Program-made: the position numbers and the translations under genes
The notes under the pieces: model-generated
What the model saw: only the letters and a program-made list of their open reading frames with translations
What the model was told of the DNA's origin: nothing
Database searches by the model: none
In this document: positions 8,609 to 17,658 of the stretch, piece after piece
Layout: each line of letters opens with the position of its first letter
Numbering within the stretch: position 1 is the first letter of the stretch
From: an uncultured Burkholderiales bacterium
GTDB lineage: Bacteria; Pseudomonadota; Gammaproteobacteria; Burkholderiales; Burkholderiaceae_C
DNA: 44,546 bases
Direction: 5' to 3'
Assembly: GCA_903844825.1 (NCBI GenBank)
Contig: CAIMVC010000166.1
Span: 1 to 44,546, forward strand

Positions 8609-9792
8609 CGTTCGTTCAGCGCACCGCCGAACGTTTTAATCAGGGGTTTGACGAGGTAGCGCAGAACACTGCGCGTCTGGGTTTGAACGTCGATGGTCGC
8701 GGTCATACCGGGTTTGAGCACCACTTTGGCGAGCATGAGGTTGTCCTGCTTAGGGGTGATCTTGACGTGCGCCCGGTAGTAGGTTTGGGCCTGGCCGTTG
8801 GCCCCCTGCTCGGTCAGCGTGTCGGAGCTGATGTAGCTCAGTTGGCCTTGCAGCATGCCGTAGACGGAGTAGTCAAAAGCATCGAGCTTGATCTGCACCG
8901 GCAGTCCCAGCTTGAGCTGACCGATGTCAACCGGGTTGATGCGCGCCTCGACCACCATGTCGCTTTCAGTGGGCGATATCTGCATGAGCTCGTCGCCCGC
9001 CCGCAACACGCCGCCTATGGTGGTGATCTTGAGGTATTTGATGATGCCCGCCACCGGCGCCACCAGGTCTGAGTGCTCAAGCACGCTGCGGCGGTCGTCG
9101 AGCTTGTAGCGGTTCGACGAGAGGTCTTCTTCAATGCGCGTGACTTCAAGCCGCGCTTCCTGGACGTACTTGTTGCGCAGTTCGGCCAGACGCGCCTCGA
9201 GTTCACCGACTTGTCGTAAGGCGCGCATGACTTCGATCCGGCTGACGTCGCCCGCGGTCAGCAGCGCCTGCGTCATTTGCAGCTCTTCGCGGGCCAGCCG
9301 CAAGGTGTCCTCTAGCGAGCCGGTGGCGTCGCGTAGGCTGGCTTTACGTTGATCAAAAAGACGCTGCTGAGCCGACACGAATTCGGGGAAGCCCTTGAGA
9401 TCGGATCCGAAAACCGGCTTTTTCCCATCCGATTCGGCCCGGGCGCGGATCAGACCCGCCTGCAGGGCGGCCACCTTGGCACGGCTTTCTTCGAAGGCTG
9501 CGGTACTGCGCTCCTTTTCAAGCACCGCTAGGCGCTCGCCGGCTTTCACCGCCTGGCCTTCCTGCACCAGAATTTCAGCCAGGACCCCCCCATCGGCGGC
9601 CTGAATGATCTGCGTTCTGGCGCTGGCAATCATCAAGCCCTGCGCCCGGACCGTTTGGTCGATCTCGAACCAGGCGGCCCAGCTCAAGAATGTGACGAAA
9701 GCGATGACGAGCAGCCACAGGAGGGAGAGCTTGGCAAAAAATCGGGGACCGGCGGAGGCGGGGGTACTTGATGAAGGCGGGAAGGGAGTCAT
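8605..9792 (-). CDS. Type I secretion periplasmic adaptor, HlyD/LapC family
   Basis: This 395-residue membrane-fusion protein has a short cytoplasmic N-terminus, one inner-membrane helix (about 25-45), a biotinyl-lipoyl-like half motif (ADGGVLAEILVQEGQAV), a long coiled-coil hairpin (about 100-240), the returning lipoyl half (LVAPVAGIIKYL) and a beta-barrel region (about 270-370) with the family's PGMTATIDVQT near the C-terminus. It would bridge the ABC exporter at 9804-11903 to the TolC-like outer-membrane protein. It starts 11 bases after the exporter stop and its TGA overlaps the regulator start. Length and order are normal for LapC/PrtE-type adaptors. Confidence 0.93.
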   Translation of the reverse strand: MTPFPPSSSTPASAGPRFFAKLSLLWLLVIAFVTFLSWAAWFEIDQTVRAQGLMIASARTQIIQAADGGVLAEILVQEGQAVKAGERLAVLEKERSTAAFEESRAKVAALQAGLIRARAESDGKKPVFGSDLKGFPEFVSAQQRLFDQRKASLRDATGSLEDTLRLAREELQMTQALLTAGDVSRIEVMRALRQVGELEARLAELRNKYVQEARLEVTRIEEDLSSNRYKLDDRRSVLEHSDLVAPVAGIIKYLKITTIGGVLRAGDELMQISPTESDMVVEARINPVDIGQLKLGLPVQIKLDAFDYSVYGMLQGQLSYISSDTLTEQGANGQAQTYYRAHVKITPKQDNLMLAKVVLKPGMTATIDVQTQTRSVLRYLVKPLIKTFGGALNER

Positions 9793-9803
9793 GCGGCTGG
9801 TTC

Positions 9804-11903
9804 CTAAGCGGCGGCTGAAGGTGCGATCTGCCGTGGCGCGCTCAGGCGCTGCAATACGGCATCTTTGGGGCCATCCATGACCACCTGGTGGTTGGCCACC
9901 ACGATAATGCGGTCGACCAGTTTGAGCAGTTCGGGTTTATGGGTCACGACCACCAGCACGTCAGTGGGGCGCAAGGCTTGCTTGAGGGCCTGCAGGATTT
10001 GCTGCTCCAGCGCCTGATCGACCGACGAGGTCGGCTCGTCCAGAAGCCAGATACGAGGCTTGCGCAGGAACACGCGGGTCAGGTTGACCAGTTGCCGCTG
10101 ACCCGAGGACAGGCCGCTACCGCCTTCGAAAATCATCTGATTCATGCCCTGAGGATGCGGCGCCAGCACTGCCTGCAATAAACCGGTGAGGCGGGCTGCC
10201 TCCAAGATGGCGTCGTCGCCTGGGTCAATCAGGCCCAAAATCAGATTTTCGCGCAGGGTGCCGGCAAACAGGCGCCCATCCTGCTGCAGGTAGCCCACCC
10301 GCTCGGCAAGAACCGGTTTGGAAATATGGGCCAGATCAATGCCGTCGAGTTTGATGGTGCCGGTCTGCGGCTTGTACATGCCACTGAGCAGGCGCAGCAA
10401 GGTGGTTTTGCCCGCGCCCACCGGTCCGAGTACGCCAATTTTTTCTCCTACCTTGATCTGCAGATCGGCAATGGCCAGAGCCGCCGAGGTGCCGTAGCTG
10501 CTGCTCACCTTCTCAAACACATAGTGACCTTGGATGGACTCCAGGGTGATGGCTTGCTCCTGACCGTGGTGGTCATCCTGCAGAGCCCACAGGCGATCCA
10601 GCCCTTGCAAGGCCGAGCGGGTGTGCGACCACTGGATCAGTTGCCCCGGCAGCGCCGCCACCGGCCCGAGCACCCTGCCGGAGAGGATGGAGCAGGCAAT
10701 CATGCCGCCCATGGTCAGCTCGCCCCGGGATATCTGCAGGGCGCCCACGGCCACCATCAACACATAAGACACTTGCTGGAGCGCCCCGACCAGGTACTGC
10801 GAGTTTTCGCTGATGCGCCGCATTTCAACTTCTACCGTACGCGCCTCGTCGGTGGTGTGCATCCACTTGGACAGCATGCGCCAGCCACTTTGGCCGGACT
10901 TGATGGTTTCCGCACCTTCAATGGTCTCGACCAGCAGACCCGTCTTGAAATTACTGGCCGCATTGGCTTTCTGGCTCAAGGCCTCGATTCTTTTGCGGTA
11001 CATCAGCCCCACCACCAAGGAGATGGCAAAAAAGGTCAAGGGAATGGCGCTGAGCCAGCCACCAATGGCGGCGATGACAAACACAAAAATAAGGGCGAAC
11101 GGAATGTCCACCATGACGTGCGAGCTCATGGCCATGAGAAAACCGCGCACAATTTCGTAGCCTTTGAGCTGCGCCGCCAGGCTACCCACGCTGCGCGGCA
11201 GTTGATCAAGACGCACCGCCAGAAATCGGGTGTAGACCGTGCGGGCCAATTGCCGGTCAACCTTGTCGACCAGCTCTTCGTAGATCCGGGAGCGCACGAA
11301 CTTGGCGACCATCTCGAAGCCGATAGCGACCAGAACACCCAGCGTGAGCACCCACAGCGTCTGGCTGGCGGCGGTGGGTACCACGCGGTCGTAGACCTGC
11401 ATGCTGAAAAAAGACGTCGCCAGAGCGATGACGTTGATCATGAGCCCGGCCAGGGTGCCTTCGACCCAGGTGCGCCGGCTTGAAAACAGCTCACGCTTGA
11501 TCAGGCTGAACACCTGGCTGTTAGAGGTGTCGTAGGGCTGGGCCATCTTGAGTTTGGCGATGCGCCAGTCGGCCAGGTTCGACAGCGGGGTTTCCACCCA
11601 CTTGTTACCCTCTTTTTCGTACCACTCGGTGACCCACTGGCCCTGGGGCGTCTGGCCGCGCAGCAGACCCCAGCCGACATCGTCCTTGTAGATCAGGCAA
11701 GGCATCATGGAGGGGTCTAGCGACGAGGGGCGAATCCAGCGGGGTTTGGGCAGTTGCAGCGAGGCCTGCAAGGCCTCGAGCGCGGGCGCGGGCGCCAGAC
11801 CGCTGTCAGCCAGTGCTTCGATCGCGCCTTGCAAAGCCAGCCGGTCCAGCGCCTCGGCCTGAAGTTGCGACAAGCGCAGTAAAAGGGGAAACAGTCTTTG
11901 CAT
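9804..11903 (-). CDS. Type I secretion ABC exporter, LapB/RtxB-like
   Basis: The 699-residue half-transporter has an N-terminal C39-like region (about 1-130) without the catalytic Cys of true C39 peptidases, six membrane helices (about 155-430) and a nucleotide-binding domain with Walker A GPVGAGKTT (about 491-499), signature LSSGQ (second position changed from the usual LSGGQ), Walker B IWLLDEPTSSVD and H-loop THKPE. The degenerate C39-like domain is typical of exporters of RTX adhesins and proteases (LapB, HlyB), which bind rather than cleave the substrate. It sits between the TolC-like and HlyD-like genes, so the three-part channel is complete. The substrate gene was not found in the window. 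Confidence 0.93.
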   Translation of the reverse strand: MQRLFPLLLRLSQLQAEALDRLALQGAIEALADSGLAPAPALEALQASLQLPKPRWIRPSSLDPSMMPCLIYKDDVGWGLLRGQTPQGQWVTEWYEKEGNKWVETPLSNLADWRIAKLKMAQPYDTSNSQVFSLIKRELFSSRRTWVEGTLAGLMINVIALATSFFSMQVYDRVVPTAASQTLWVLTLGVLVAIGFEMVAKFVRSRIYEELVDKVDRQLARTVYTRFLAVRLDQLPRSVGSLAAQLKGYEIVRGFLMAMSSHVMVDIPFALIFVFVIAAIGGWLSAIPLTFFAISLVVGLMYRKRIEALSQKANAASNFKTGLLVETIEGAETIKSGQSGWRMLSKWMHTTDEARTVEVEMRRISENSQYLVGALQQVSYVLMVAVGALQISRGELTMGGMIACSILSGRVLGPVAALPGQLIQWSHTRSALQGLDRLWALQDDHHGQEQAITLESIQGHYVFEKVSSSYGTSAALAIADLQIKVGEKIGVLGPVGAGKTTLLRLLSGMYKPQTGTIKLDGIDLAHISKPVLAERVGYLQQDGRLFAGTLRENLILGLIDPGDDAILEAARLTGLLQAVLAPHPQGMNQMIFEGGSGLSSGQRQLVNLTRVFLRKPRIWLLDEPTSSVDQALEQQILQALKQALRPTDVLVVVTHKPELLKLVDRIIVVANHQVVMDGPKDAVLQRLSAPRQIAPSAAA

Positions 11904-11932
11904 GCGTTTCTCGTCGATCTCTCAGAGGAAAA

Positions 11933-13237
11933 TTAGGGGCGCGGGGCCAGCGGCCCGGGCGCCATCGAGGCGCCTGGGCCAGCCAACACAGACTCCAGGC
12001 CCTGGCTGTAAACCGCCAGGCGCCAGGTGCTGACGACATAGGCGACACGCACATCGACCAGGGCAGTTTGGGACTGGGCCAGTTCACGTGCGGCGTTCAT
12101 GACTTCTACCCAACTTTTACGACCCGCCAAAAACTGCCGATCCCAGGACCGGACCATGGCCTCGGCCGAGTTCAGGCTGGCCTCCAGGCCGACACTGCGC
12201 TGCTTTTGCGATCGAGCCGAAGCCAGCTCGATCGAGACCTGCTCGGCGACACTGCGCCTGGCCGACTCGACATCGGTGACGGCCGACTCCAGCCGGGCGA
12301 CTGCGGCGTCGATACCAGAGAACACCGACAAGCCAGCGCCGGGCGACGCCGACATGCCAATGAAAAAGCGGTTGGCCAGTGACAGACCTGAGGACGAAAA
12401 GCTGCCTCGTTGCTGTTCAGCACGGACATAGACCTCGGGATAGACCTGGGCCTTGCGCACCTGAATTTCATGCTCCTGGACCTTGACCTGGGATTCGAGC
12501 TTTTGCAGCAATGGGCTCAGGCGAATCGCTCGCTCCACCGCATCGGGTCGGGCCAGCACCTGATCCTGAGGACTGACGCTGAAATCGGCCAGCTCATCAG
12601 AGCCCAGACGCCGGCCGGTGAGTTGCTCAAGCCGGGCCAGCGCCACCGCCACCTGGGACTCATAAGCGTTTTGCTCGGCTCGCGCCTGTTCGAGCCGCCC
12701 CTGAGCCATGATTTCGTCGGCGGAAGCTGACAGGCCGCCCTTGACACGACGCACGATGAGGTCGCGCAGGCGCTCATGCGTCAAGACACTGTCCTGCAAG
12801 GCCAGGGCTTTTTGCTGGGCGGACTTCCACTCGCCCCAGCCCTGAATGGTCCGCAGCGCCAGTTGCTGGCGCACATCTTCCATGGCAGCTCGGGCCGTGG
12901 CCGCCGCCGACTGGGCGCGATCAAAGCCGGCCGTGAGTCGCCCCCCCGTCCAGATCGGCTGCTGCAGGCGCAAGGTCGTGACCCGGCTATCCTTGTTGTA
13001 ATTCAAGTCATTGCTGGCCGCGCTGACGTTTTCAACGGCGACAGAGGGTGTGGGGAAAAACTGATAGGCAGCACCCTGGATATCGGCCTGAGACGCCTGA
13101 ACCAGACGCTCCTGCCCCTGCAAAGCGGGGTTGCCCTGGAACGTCATGTTCAACAGGTCAGGCATGCCCAGCGCGAAGACTGGAGCGCCCGACGCACAGG
13201 CGATCAGGGCAAGAAGAGCTCGCAAACGACTAGGCAT
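11933..13237 (-). CDS. TolC-family outer-membrane protein of the type I secretion system
   Basis: The 434-residue protein starts with a signal peptide (about 1-23, cleaved near VFALG) and has the two-fold repeated outer-membrane efflux layout, with long amphipathic Ala/Gln/Glu-rich helices. It would form the trimeric exit duct of this exporter. It is the first gene of the operon, 29 bases before the exporter gene. No strong Shine-Dalgarno precedes ATG 13237. The roughly 315-base upstream region carries the inverted repeat at 13410-13435. Residues after 420 are Pro/Ala-rich and probably disordered. LapE/AggA-type is the likely subfamily, given the LapB/LapC-like partners. Confidence 0.92.
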   Translation of the reverse strand: MPSRLRALLALIACASGAPVFALGMPDLLNMTFQGNPALQGQERLVQASQADIQGAAYQFFPTPSVAVENVSAASNDLNYNKDSRVTTLRLQQPIWTGGRLTAGFDRAQSAAATARAAMEDVRQQLALRTIQGWGEWKSAQQKALALQDSVLTHERLRDLIVRRVKGGLSASADEIMAQGRLEQARAEQNAYESQVAVALARLEQLTGRRLGSDELADFSVSPQDQVLARPDAVERAIRLSPLLQKLESQVKVQEHEIQVRKAQVYPEVYVRAEQQRGSFSSSGLSLANRFFIGMSASPGAGLSVFSGIDAAVARLESAVTDVESARRSVAEQVSIELASARSQKQRSVGLEASLNSAEAMVRSWDRQFLAGRKSWVEVMNAARELAQSQTALVDVRVAYVVSTWRLAVYSQGLESVLAGPGASMAPGPLAPRP

Positions 13238-13409
13238 TTAATGTGAAGATTCGTATCTGATCCAGAGACATTTAAGAGAGCCCAAAGGCCCCGCCAGACG
13301 AGCCGAAACGCCGGCCTGGCCGCAGGAAAAACCCAGCGAAACAGCGGGCACCGCCATGCCAGCGGCAGCTTAAGGCGCGGCTCGTATTATGTAGCAATTA
13401 ATTACCCAT

Positions 13410-13435
13410 GATTTCACTGAAACTCTTGTGAAATC
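13410..13435. promoter_or_regulatory. Inverted repeat upstream of the secretion operon
   Basis: GATTTCAC and GTGAAATC are perfect 8-base arms separated by 10 bases, about 175 bases upstream of the TolC-like start in an AT-rich patch. A CATAAT hexamer follows at about 13385-13390 on the minus strand and could be a -10 element. A dimeric regulator such as the operon's own response regulator could bind here. The rest of 13238-13409 shows no gene. Confidence 0.35.
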
Positions 13436-13472
13436 CGGGGGATGCAGCCAAATTGGTCAATTCCGCAAAATA

Positions 13473-13486
13473 TTTGCCTGGGCAAA
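13473..13486 (-). terminator. Weak hairpin after the SDR gene
   Basis: TTTGCC and GGCAAA form a short stem about 70 bases after the SDR stop, followed on the minus strand by TATTTT. It could terminate the long catabolic transcript, but the stem is only 5-6 bp. Confidence 0.25.
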
Positions 13487-13553
13487 CAAACGGATGGGAC
13501 TGGCGAAGCCGACACAGGCGGCTGTGGTCGACAGGTGAGCGGACAGCGAGCGC

Positions 13554-14324
13554 TCAGACCAGCGACAAGCCGCCATCCATCATCAAGGTGTGGCCAGTCA
13601 CCAGCCCGGAGGCGGACGATGCCAGAAACATCACGGCATGAACAATGTCTTCTTCGGTGCCGGCTCGCTTCAAAGGAATGCTCTGGACCTTGCTGCTGAC
13701 ATAGGCCGGGTTGGCAAACAGGTCCCGCGTCATGCCCGACGGGATGGCGGTGGGCGCGACGGCATTGACCCGCACCAGGGGCGCCCATTCGACGGCCAGG
13801 ACCTTGGTCAGGTGGGATACTGCGGCTTTCTGGATACCGTAGGGCGTGCCTTTACCGGACACCACGACCCCATTGACACTGCCTATATTGACGATGGCGC
13901 CGCCGCGTTCACGCATCGGCTCGCCAAACACTTGGCAGCTGCGGTAAACGCCGTTGAGGTTGACGTCGGTGAGCGTCATCCAGGTGTCCTCGTCGCAGCC
14001 GGCAAAATCCGAACGTATCTGGATGCCATGGGCGTTGACCAGCACGTCAAGTGGCTCACCCAGTGCAATTTCAGCTTGCACAGCTTGCAAAGAAGAGCGC
14101 TCACGCACGTCGGCCACGCGGTGAATCACCCCGGCAGTGTCTGGCTCATCACCCACGGCCGACACATCGAGACACCAGACCTTGGCGCCCAGGCTGACGA
14201 AACCACGGCACAGCGCCGCGCCCAGCGTCCCCCGCCCGCCGGTGACCAGCACCTGGGCGCCCACCAGGTCGCGGTACGGAAAGGCGTAGTCGCCGCTCGG
14301 GGGGAAATTGCCCAGTTTGGCCAT
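13554..14324 (-). CDS. Short-chain dehydrogenase/reductase (canonical catalytic set)
   Basis: This 256-residue NAD(P)-dependent oxidoreductase has a Rossmann glycine motif (TGGRGTLG), a cofactor-specificity Asp (CLDVS), NAHG in place of NNAG, the catalytic Ser in NIGSVNG and YGIQK matching YxxxK. It ends with the common C-terminal DGGLSLV. ATG 14324 was chosen because the Rossmann fold begins about 20 residues later; the frame extends 41 residues further upstream without family similarity. It is the last gene of the catabolic block and would oxidise or reduce a hydroxyl/keto intermediate. The substrate cannot be told from sequence. Confidence 0.85.
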   Translation of the reverse strand: MAKLGNFPPSGDYAFPYRDLVGAQVLVTGGRGTLGAALCRGFVSLGAKVWCLDVSAVGDEPDTAGVIHRVADVRERSSLQAVQAEIALGEPLDVLVNAHGIQIRSDFAGCDEDTWMTLTDVNLNGVYRSCQVFGEPMRERGGAIVNIGSVNGVVVSGKGTPYGIQKAAVSHLTKVLAVEWAPLVRVNAVAPTAIPSGMTRDLFANPAYVSSKVQSIPLKRAGTEEDIVHAVMFLASSASGLVTGHTLMMDGGLSLV

Positions 14325-14332
14325 GGCTTGAC

Positions 14333-14521
14333 CTAGCAGCGGCAGCTGGATACGCCCGAGCCTGCGCCGATGGGCGTGCCAGGCCAAGCCAGAAGACGCG
14401 ACGCACTTGTGTGAGCCAGGACGAACAACGCCGCATGGCACGGCCAACCGGCTGCGATCGGGTGCATGGCGTCGTCACCCGACGCGTGATCGGCTTGGTG
14501 GCCAAAGTCGTCAGCGTACAT
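14333..14521 (-). CDS. Possible small protein, 62 aa, unknown
   Basis: A 62-codon frame starts at ATG 14521 with AGGA about 7 bases upstream and stops 8 bases before the SDR start, as an operon gene would. Codon third positions in its first half are GC-rich like true genes here. No family is recognised; the N-terminus is rich in Asp and His (MYADDFGHQADH). It may equally be chance frame in a 269-base leader between the Bug and SDR genes. A TTTGTAGATGTC sequence at 14572-14583 upstream resembles the GntR-type site near 27612. Confidence 0.25.
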   Translation of the reverse strand: MYADDFGHQADHASGDDAMHPIAAGWPCHAALFVLAHTSASRLLAWPGTPIGAGSGVSSCRC

Positions 14522-14593
14522 TTACTTTTCCTGCGCGAAATCAAGCGGTCAACTGCCGTTTGAAGGTTTAGTTTGTAGATGTCGTTCGTAAAT

Positions 14594-15574
14594 TTAATCG
14601 ACCGTTGCGCCTGAAATCTTCACGCCTTCGGCCCACATCTCGATCTGGCGTTGCACAAACACCCGGAACTCGTCTGGCCGATTCGCCACCACGGTGCTGC
14701 CCAACTCCAACATTTTTTGTGTCACGTCAGGCTGCTTGAGTGCCTCGATCAGGTCGTTCGCCAGTTTATCAACCACCGCTTTGGGTGTACCTTTGGGCGC
14801 AAAAAAACCAGCCCAGGGGGCGGCGTTGTAGCCGGCAAAACCTTGCTCGGCAACGGTCTTGTAGTCGGGCGTGCCAGGGGCGCGCTGGGGGGTGGTCAAG
14901 GCAATCATCTTGAGCTTGCCCGCTTTGAGATGCGGCTGAACGGCCGGCAAGCCAGTGATGCCGACCATCAAATTGCCGCCCAGCAAGTCGGTGATCATGG
15001 GCGTGCTACCCCGGTAGGGGATGTGCGTGAGCTGAACGCCGGCGCGGGATTTGAGAATTTCCATGCCCAGGTGGGAGGCCGTGCCGTTGCCGTCAGAGCC
15101 ATAAGACAGCTTGTTCGGATCCTTTTTCAGCAAGGCGATCAGCTCTTGCAGGTTGTTCGCGGGAACCTGCGGATTGACAACGATGGCATTGGGGTAGAGC
15201 GTGGCCTGGGTCAGCGGCTCGAAATCGTTCAGCGGGTGGTACGGCATTTTTTTGTACAAGGACAAATTGATTGCGTGTGAACCGGTCACGCCAAGCACCA
15301 GGGTGTAGCCGTCCGCCGCCGACTTGGCCACCAGGTCGGAGCCAACATTGCCGCCCGCCCCTGCCTTGTTGTCGATAACGACCGGCTGACCCCATTTGGC
15401 GCTGAGCTTGTCAGCCACCACACGGGCGGTGATGTCGGTTGCCCCACCTGGCGGGAAAGGCACCACGATGCGCACCGACTTGTTGGGAAAGACCTCCGAG
15501 GGTTGGGCCCCTAGCGGCCCACTGGCCAGCGCCGAAAAAATCAAGGCGCTTAGAACAACTGCATTTTTCAGCAT
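14594..15574 (-). CDS. Bug/TctC-family periplasmic solute-binding protein
   Basis: This 326-residue tripartite tricarboxylate transporter receptor has a signal peptide (about 1-24, ending near LGAQP) and the Bug signature stretch KSVRIVVPFPPGGATDITARVVAD plus NKAGAGGNVG. Bug proteins bind small carboxylates or amides and are often encoded without membrane partners. ATG 15574 is favoured because GGAGAT lies 7-8 bases upstream; it overlaps the MmgE/PrpD stop by 7 bases, indicating co-translation. It gives the block a second binding protein besides LivK, perhaps for the acid formed by the pathway. No TctAB membrane genes are present. Confidence 0.9.
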   Translation of the reverse strand: MLKNAVVLSALIFSALASGPLGAQPSEVFPNKSVRIVVPFPPGGATDITARVVADKLSAKWGQPVVIDNKAGAGGNVGSDLVAKSAADGYTLVLGVTGSHAINLSLYKKMPYHPLNDFEPLTQATLYPNAIVVNPQVPANNLQELIALLKKDPNKLSYGSDGNGTASHLGMEILKSRAGVQLTHIPYRGSTPMITDLLGGNLMVGITGLPAVQPHLKAGKLKMIALTTPQRAPGTPDYKTVAEQGFAGYNAAPWAGFFAPKGTPKAVVDKLANDLIEALKQPDVTQKMLELGSTVVANRPDEFRVFVQRQIEMWAEGVKISGATVD

Positions 15575-16887
15575 GGGGTGATCTCCTGTGGGTAATTCCA
15601 AAATGAAAAAGGTTTGGCTTGGGGCGGCGCGTTCAGACAGTGGTCCAACACGCGGGCTGCCTCGTCCACGCTCAAACTGCCATCGCAGTAAACAAAAAAC
15701 TTGTCGCTCAACGCTTGCAAGGTGAAGGGCATCTGCGCATCGCCGGGAACGGCGGTGACCTCTTGCTCGAGTCGAGTGCCATCCTTGAAAATCATGGACA
15801 AGCGTGCCCCGCGTTGCTGGCGTTGCGTCCAGGCGGCATCGACTTGCAAGCTGACCTTGCCTTCGAGTTGGCGCAACAGCGGGTCTTGAAACTGCGGCTC
15901 CCGGTAAACCCAGGGGTCCAGCCGGCCCCAGCGCAGCATGGCGGCCACCCCGAAACTGAGCGAGAACTGCGCCTGTAAAGGGGTTTGCGGATGACGATTA
16001 CCACAGTAAATTATGGCTTCTTCGTAGATCTCCAGCACCAGGCTGGCGACCTGATGCAGGTCGACGTGCCGGCCCAGGCGATGCGCCGCCAAGGCGCCGT
16101 AGTGAACATGTCGCACCGCCGCGTAGGGTTTGAAGTAGGCGTCGCCAATGTGAAAGTGTGTTGATCTGTCAAAGTCCGCGGGGCCCTGCCCCAGACCGAC
16201 CATCGCGTATTCGTGCGCGGCCGTCGCAGGCGCGGTGACGCCGCTGGCGGCCGCCAGCGCCGCGTTCTGGCCGAGCACCGCCGAGTGCCCCAGGTAGGTG
16301 TTGCGCGAGGTGTCACCCGAACGCACCGGCAAATACAGGCTCATCGGCAACTGGCAGGCAGCGATTTGAACAGCCTGGGCGATCTGGCGCGGCCCGAGCC
16401 CCAAGGCATGCGCCACCGCAGCGGCGGCCCCCAGCGAAGGCCAGTTGCCATCGACATGCATGCCTTTTTTAATGCGTAAACTCGCGCCGAAACGGGCACC
16501 GACCTCGTAGCCCACCACGAATGACTTGAGAAAAGCGCCGTAAGACAAGGCCGACGACAAGGGCAGCAGCGCCGCCAGCGCAGCCACCCCTGGCCGGCCA
16601 TGCGCTCCGGCATGACCCTCACAGGCCTCGTCCCAGCAAGCGGCCATCGCCAGCACCATGGCCGCGTGAGTGGCGGACAAACCCGGCCCCCCCGAAAACC
16701 GAAAAGCCCCGGGATCAGCCGCCGAGGACCGCGCCTCAAATTGGGCCACAGACGCGGCCCGGCGCCCCGCCATGACGCAGCCCAGGGTGTCAGCGACCAG
16801 CCACCTGGCTTTGCGCTCCACCTCGGGTACGGACTGAAGGTCCAGCGCCTGCAGCCAGCTCAACACCGCGACAAGCTCATCGTCCAT
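15568..16887 (-). CDS. MmgE/PrpD family protein
   Basis: The 439-residue protein has the family's helical N-terminal domain (DTLGCVMAG, then DEACEGHAGAHGRPGVAAL) and the KPYAAVRHVH stretch of the lid region. Known relatives include 2-methylcitrate dehydratase, cis-aconitate decarboxylase and epimerases, all acting on polycarboxylates, so a C4-C6 dicarboxylate-like substrate is inferred. ATG 16887 is preferred over longer starts because GGAG stands 5 bases upstream. It lies between gntR and the Bug gene in the catabolic block. The exact reaction is unknown. Confidence 0.85.
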   Translation of the reverse strand: MDDELVAVLSWLQALDLQSVPEVERKARWLVADTLGCVMAGRRAASVAQFEARSSAADPGAFRFSGGPGLSATHAAMVLAMAACWDEACEGHAGAHGRPGVAALAALLPLSSALSYGAFLKSFVVGYEVGARFGASLRIKKGMHVDGNWPSLGAAAAVAHALGLGPRQIAQAVQIAACQLPMSLYLPVRSGDTSRNTYLGHSAVLGQNAALAAASGVTAPATAAHEYAMVGLGQGPADFDRSTHFHIGDAYFKPYAAVRHVHYGALAAHRLGRHVDLHQVASLVLEIYEEAIIYCGNRHPQTPLQAQFSLSFGVAAMLRWGRLDPWVYREPQFQDPLLRQLEGKVSLQVDAAWTQRQQRGARLSMIFKDGTRLEQEVTAVPGDAQMPFTLQALSDKFFVYCDGSLSVDEAARVLDHCLNAPPQAKPFSFWNYPQEITPC

Positions 16888-16986
16888 GGGGCTCCATTGA
16901 TTGTTCCGGTTGCTCTTTTGTGCGCTCAGGATCGCATATCGACACACAGCTTGGCCGGTCGGACCTGGCGAGATGCCAGCGCCAGG

Positions 16987-17658
16987 TCAGGCGCTCGCGG
17001 CTGATGGCGCGCAGGGGTACAACTGCGCAGCCGAGTCTATATTGCGAATCACATGGTTTTCGATGAAAACTGCCGCAGCTTTGAGGTCGCCCTGCGACAA
17101 AAGCTCGATGAGCTTGGCGTGTTCATCCAGGGCGGTGCTGTTTTCGAAGCGTTTGGTGAGCAGCAAAAAGCGCACAGGCTGTGCCATTTCGTTAAGAGGC
17201 TCGATCACTTTTTGAAGCGGCTCGTTGTTGGCCGTGGCCATGATGGCGTCGTGAAACGCGATGTTGGACTCCAGGTAAGCCTCGATGCTCCTGGACTGAA
17301 AATGACCCGACATGGCTTGGTTGATCCGCACCAGCTCGGCGATCAGGCCGTCCAGGGGCTTGCCCGCCAGCGCCTCGACGGCGTGACGCTCCAGTACGGC
17401 GCGCAAGCGGTAGATCTGCTCGATCAGTTGCGCCGAATACTCGCGAACCCGAAAGCCGCGACGTGGCTCGTGCGTCACCAGACCGCGCAACTGCAGCAGC
17501 CTCAGAGCCTCCCGCAAGGGCCCTCGGCTGGTGCCATATTCAGCCTCGAGCTGCTGTTCACGCAAGGCACTCCCGGGCGGGTAACGGCCGGTGATGACGC
17601 CTTGCCTGATCTTCTTCATCAGGTAGTAGGGGATGGGCTCGGGTATGGCCTTCGTCAT
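16987..17658 (-). CDS. GntR-family regulator, FCD (FadR/VanR) type
   Basis: This 223-residue repressor-type protein has an N-terminal winged helix (about 10-75, with LREQQLEAEYGTSRGPLREAL) and an all-helical FCD effector domain (about 90-210) with the usual metal/ligand histidines (e.g. AFHDAIM, ENHVIRN). ATG 17658 overlaps the preceding TGA as ATGA, favouring it over the longer frame. FCD regulators commonly respond to carboxylate intermediates of the pathway next to them. Candidate operators of the right type (TTGTnTACA) lie in the 27590-27962 intergenic region in front of the block, so autoregulation of the whole operon is likely. Confidence 0.92.
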   Translation of the reverse strand: MTKAIPEPIPYYLMKKIRQGVITGRYPPGSALREQQLEAEYGTSRGPLREALRLLQLRGLVTHEPRRGFRVREYSAQLIEQIYRLRAVLERHAVEALAGKPLDGLIAELVRINQAMSGHFQSRSIEAYLESNIAFHDAIMATANNEPLQKVIEPLNEMAQPVRFLLLTKRFENSTALDEHAKLIELLSQGDLKAAAVFIENHVIRNIDSAAQLYPCAPSAASA

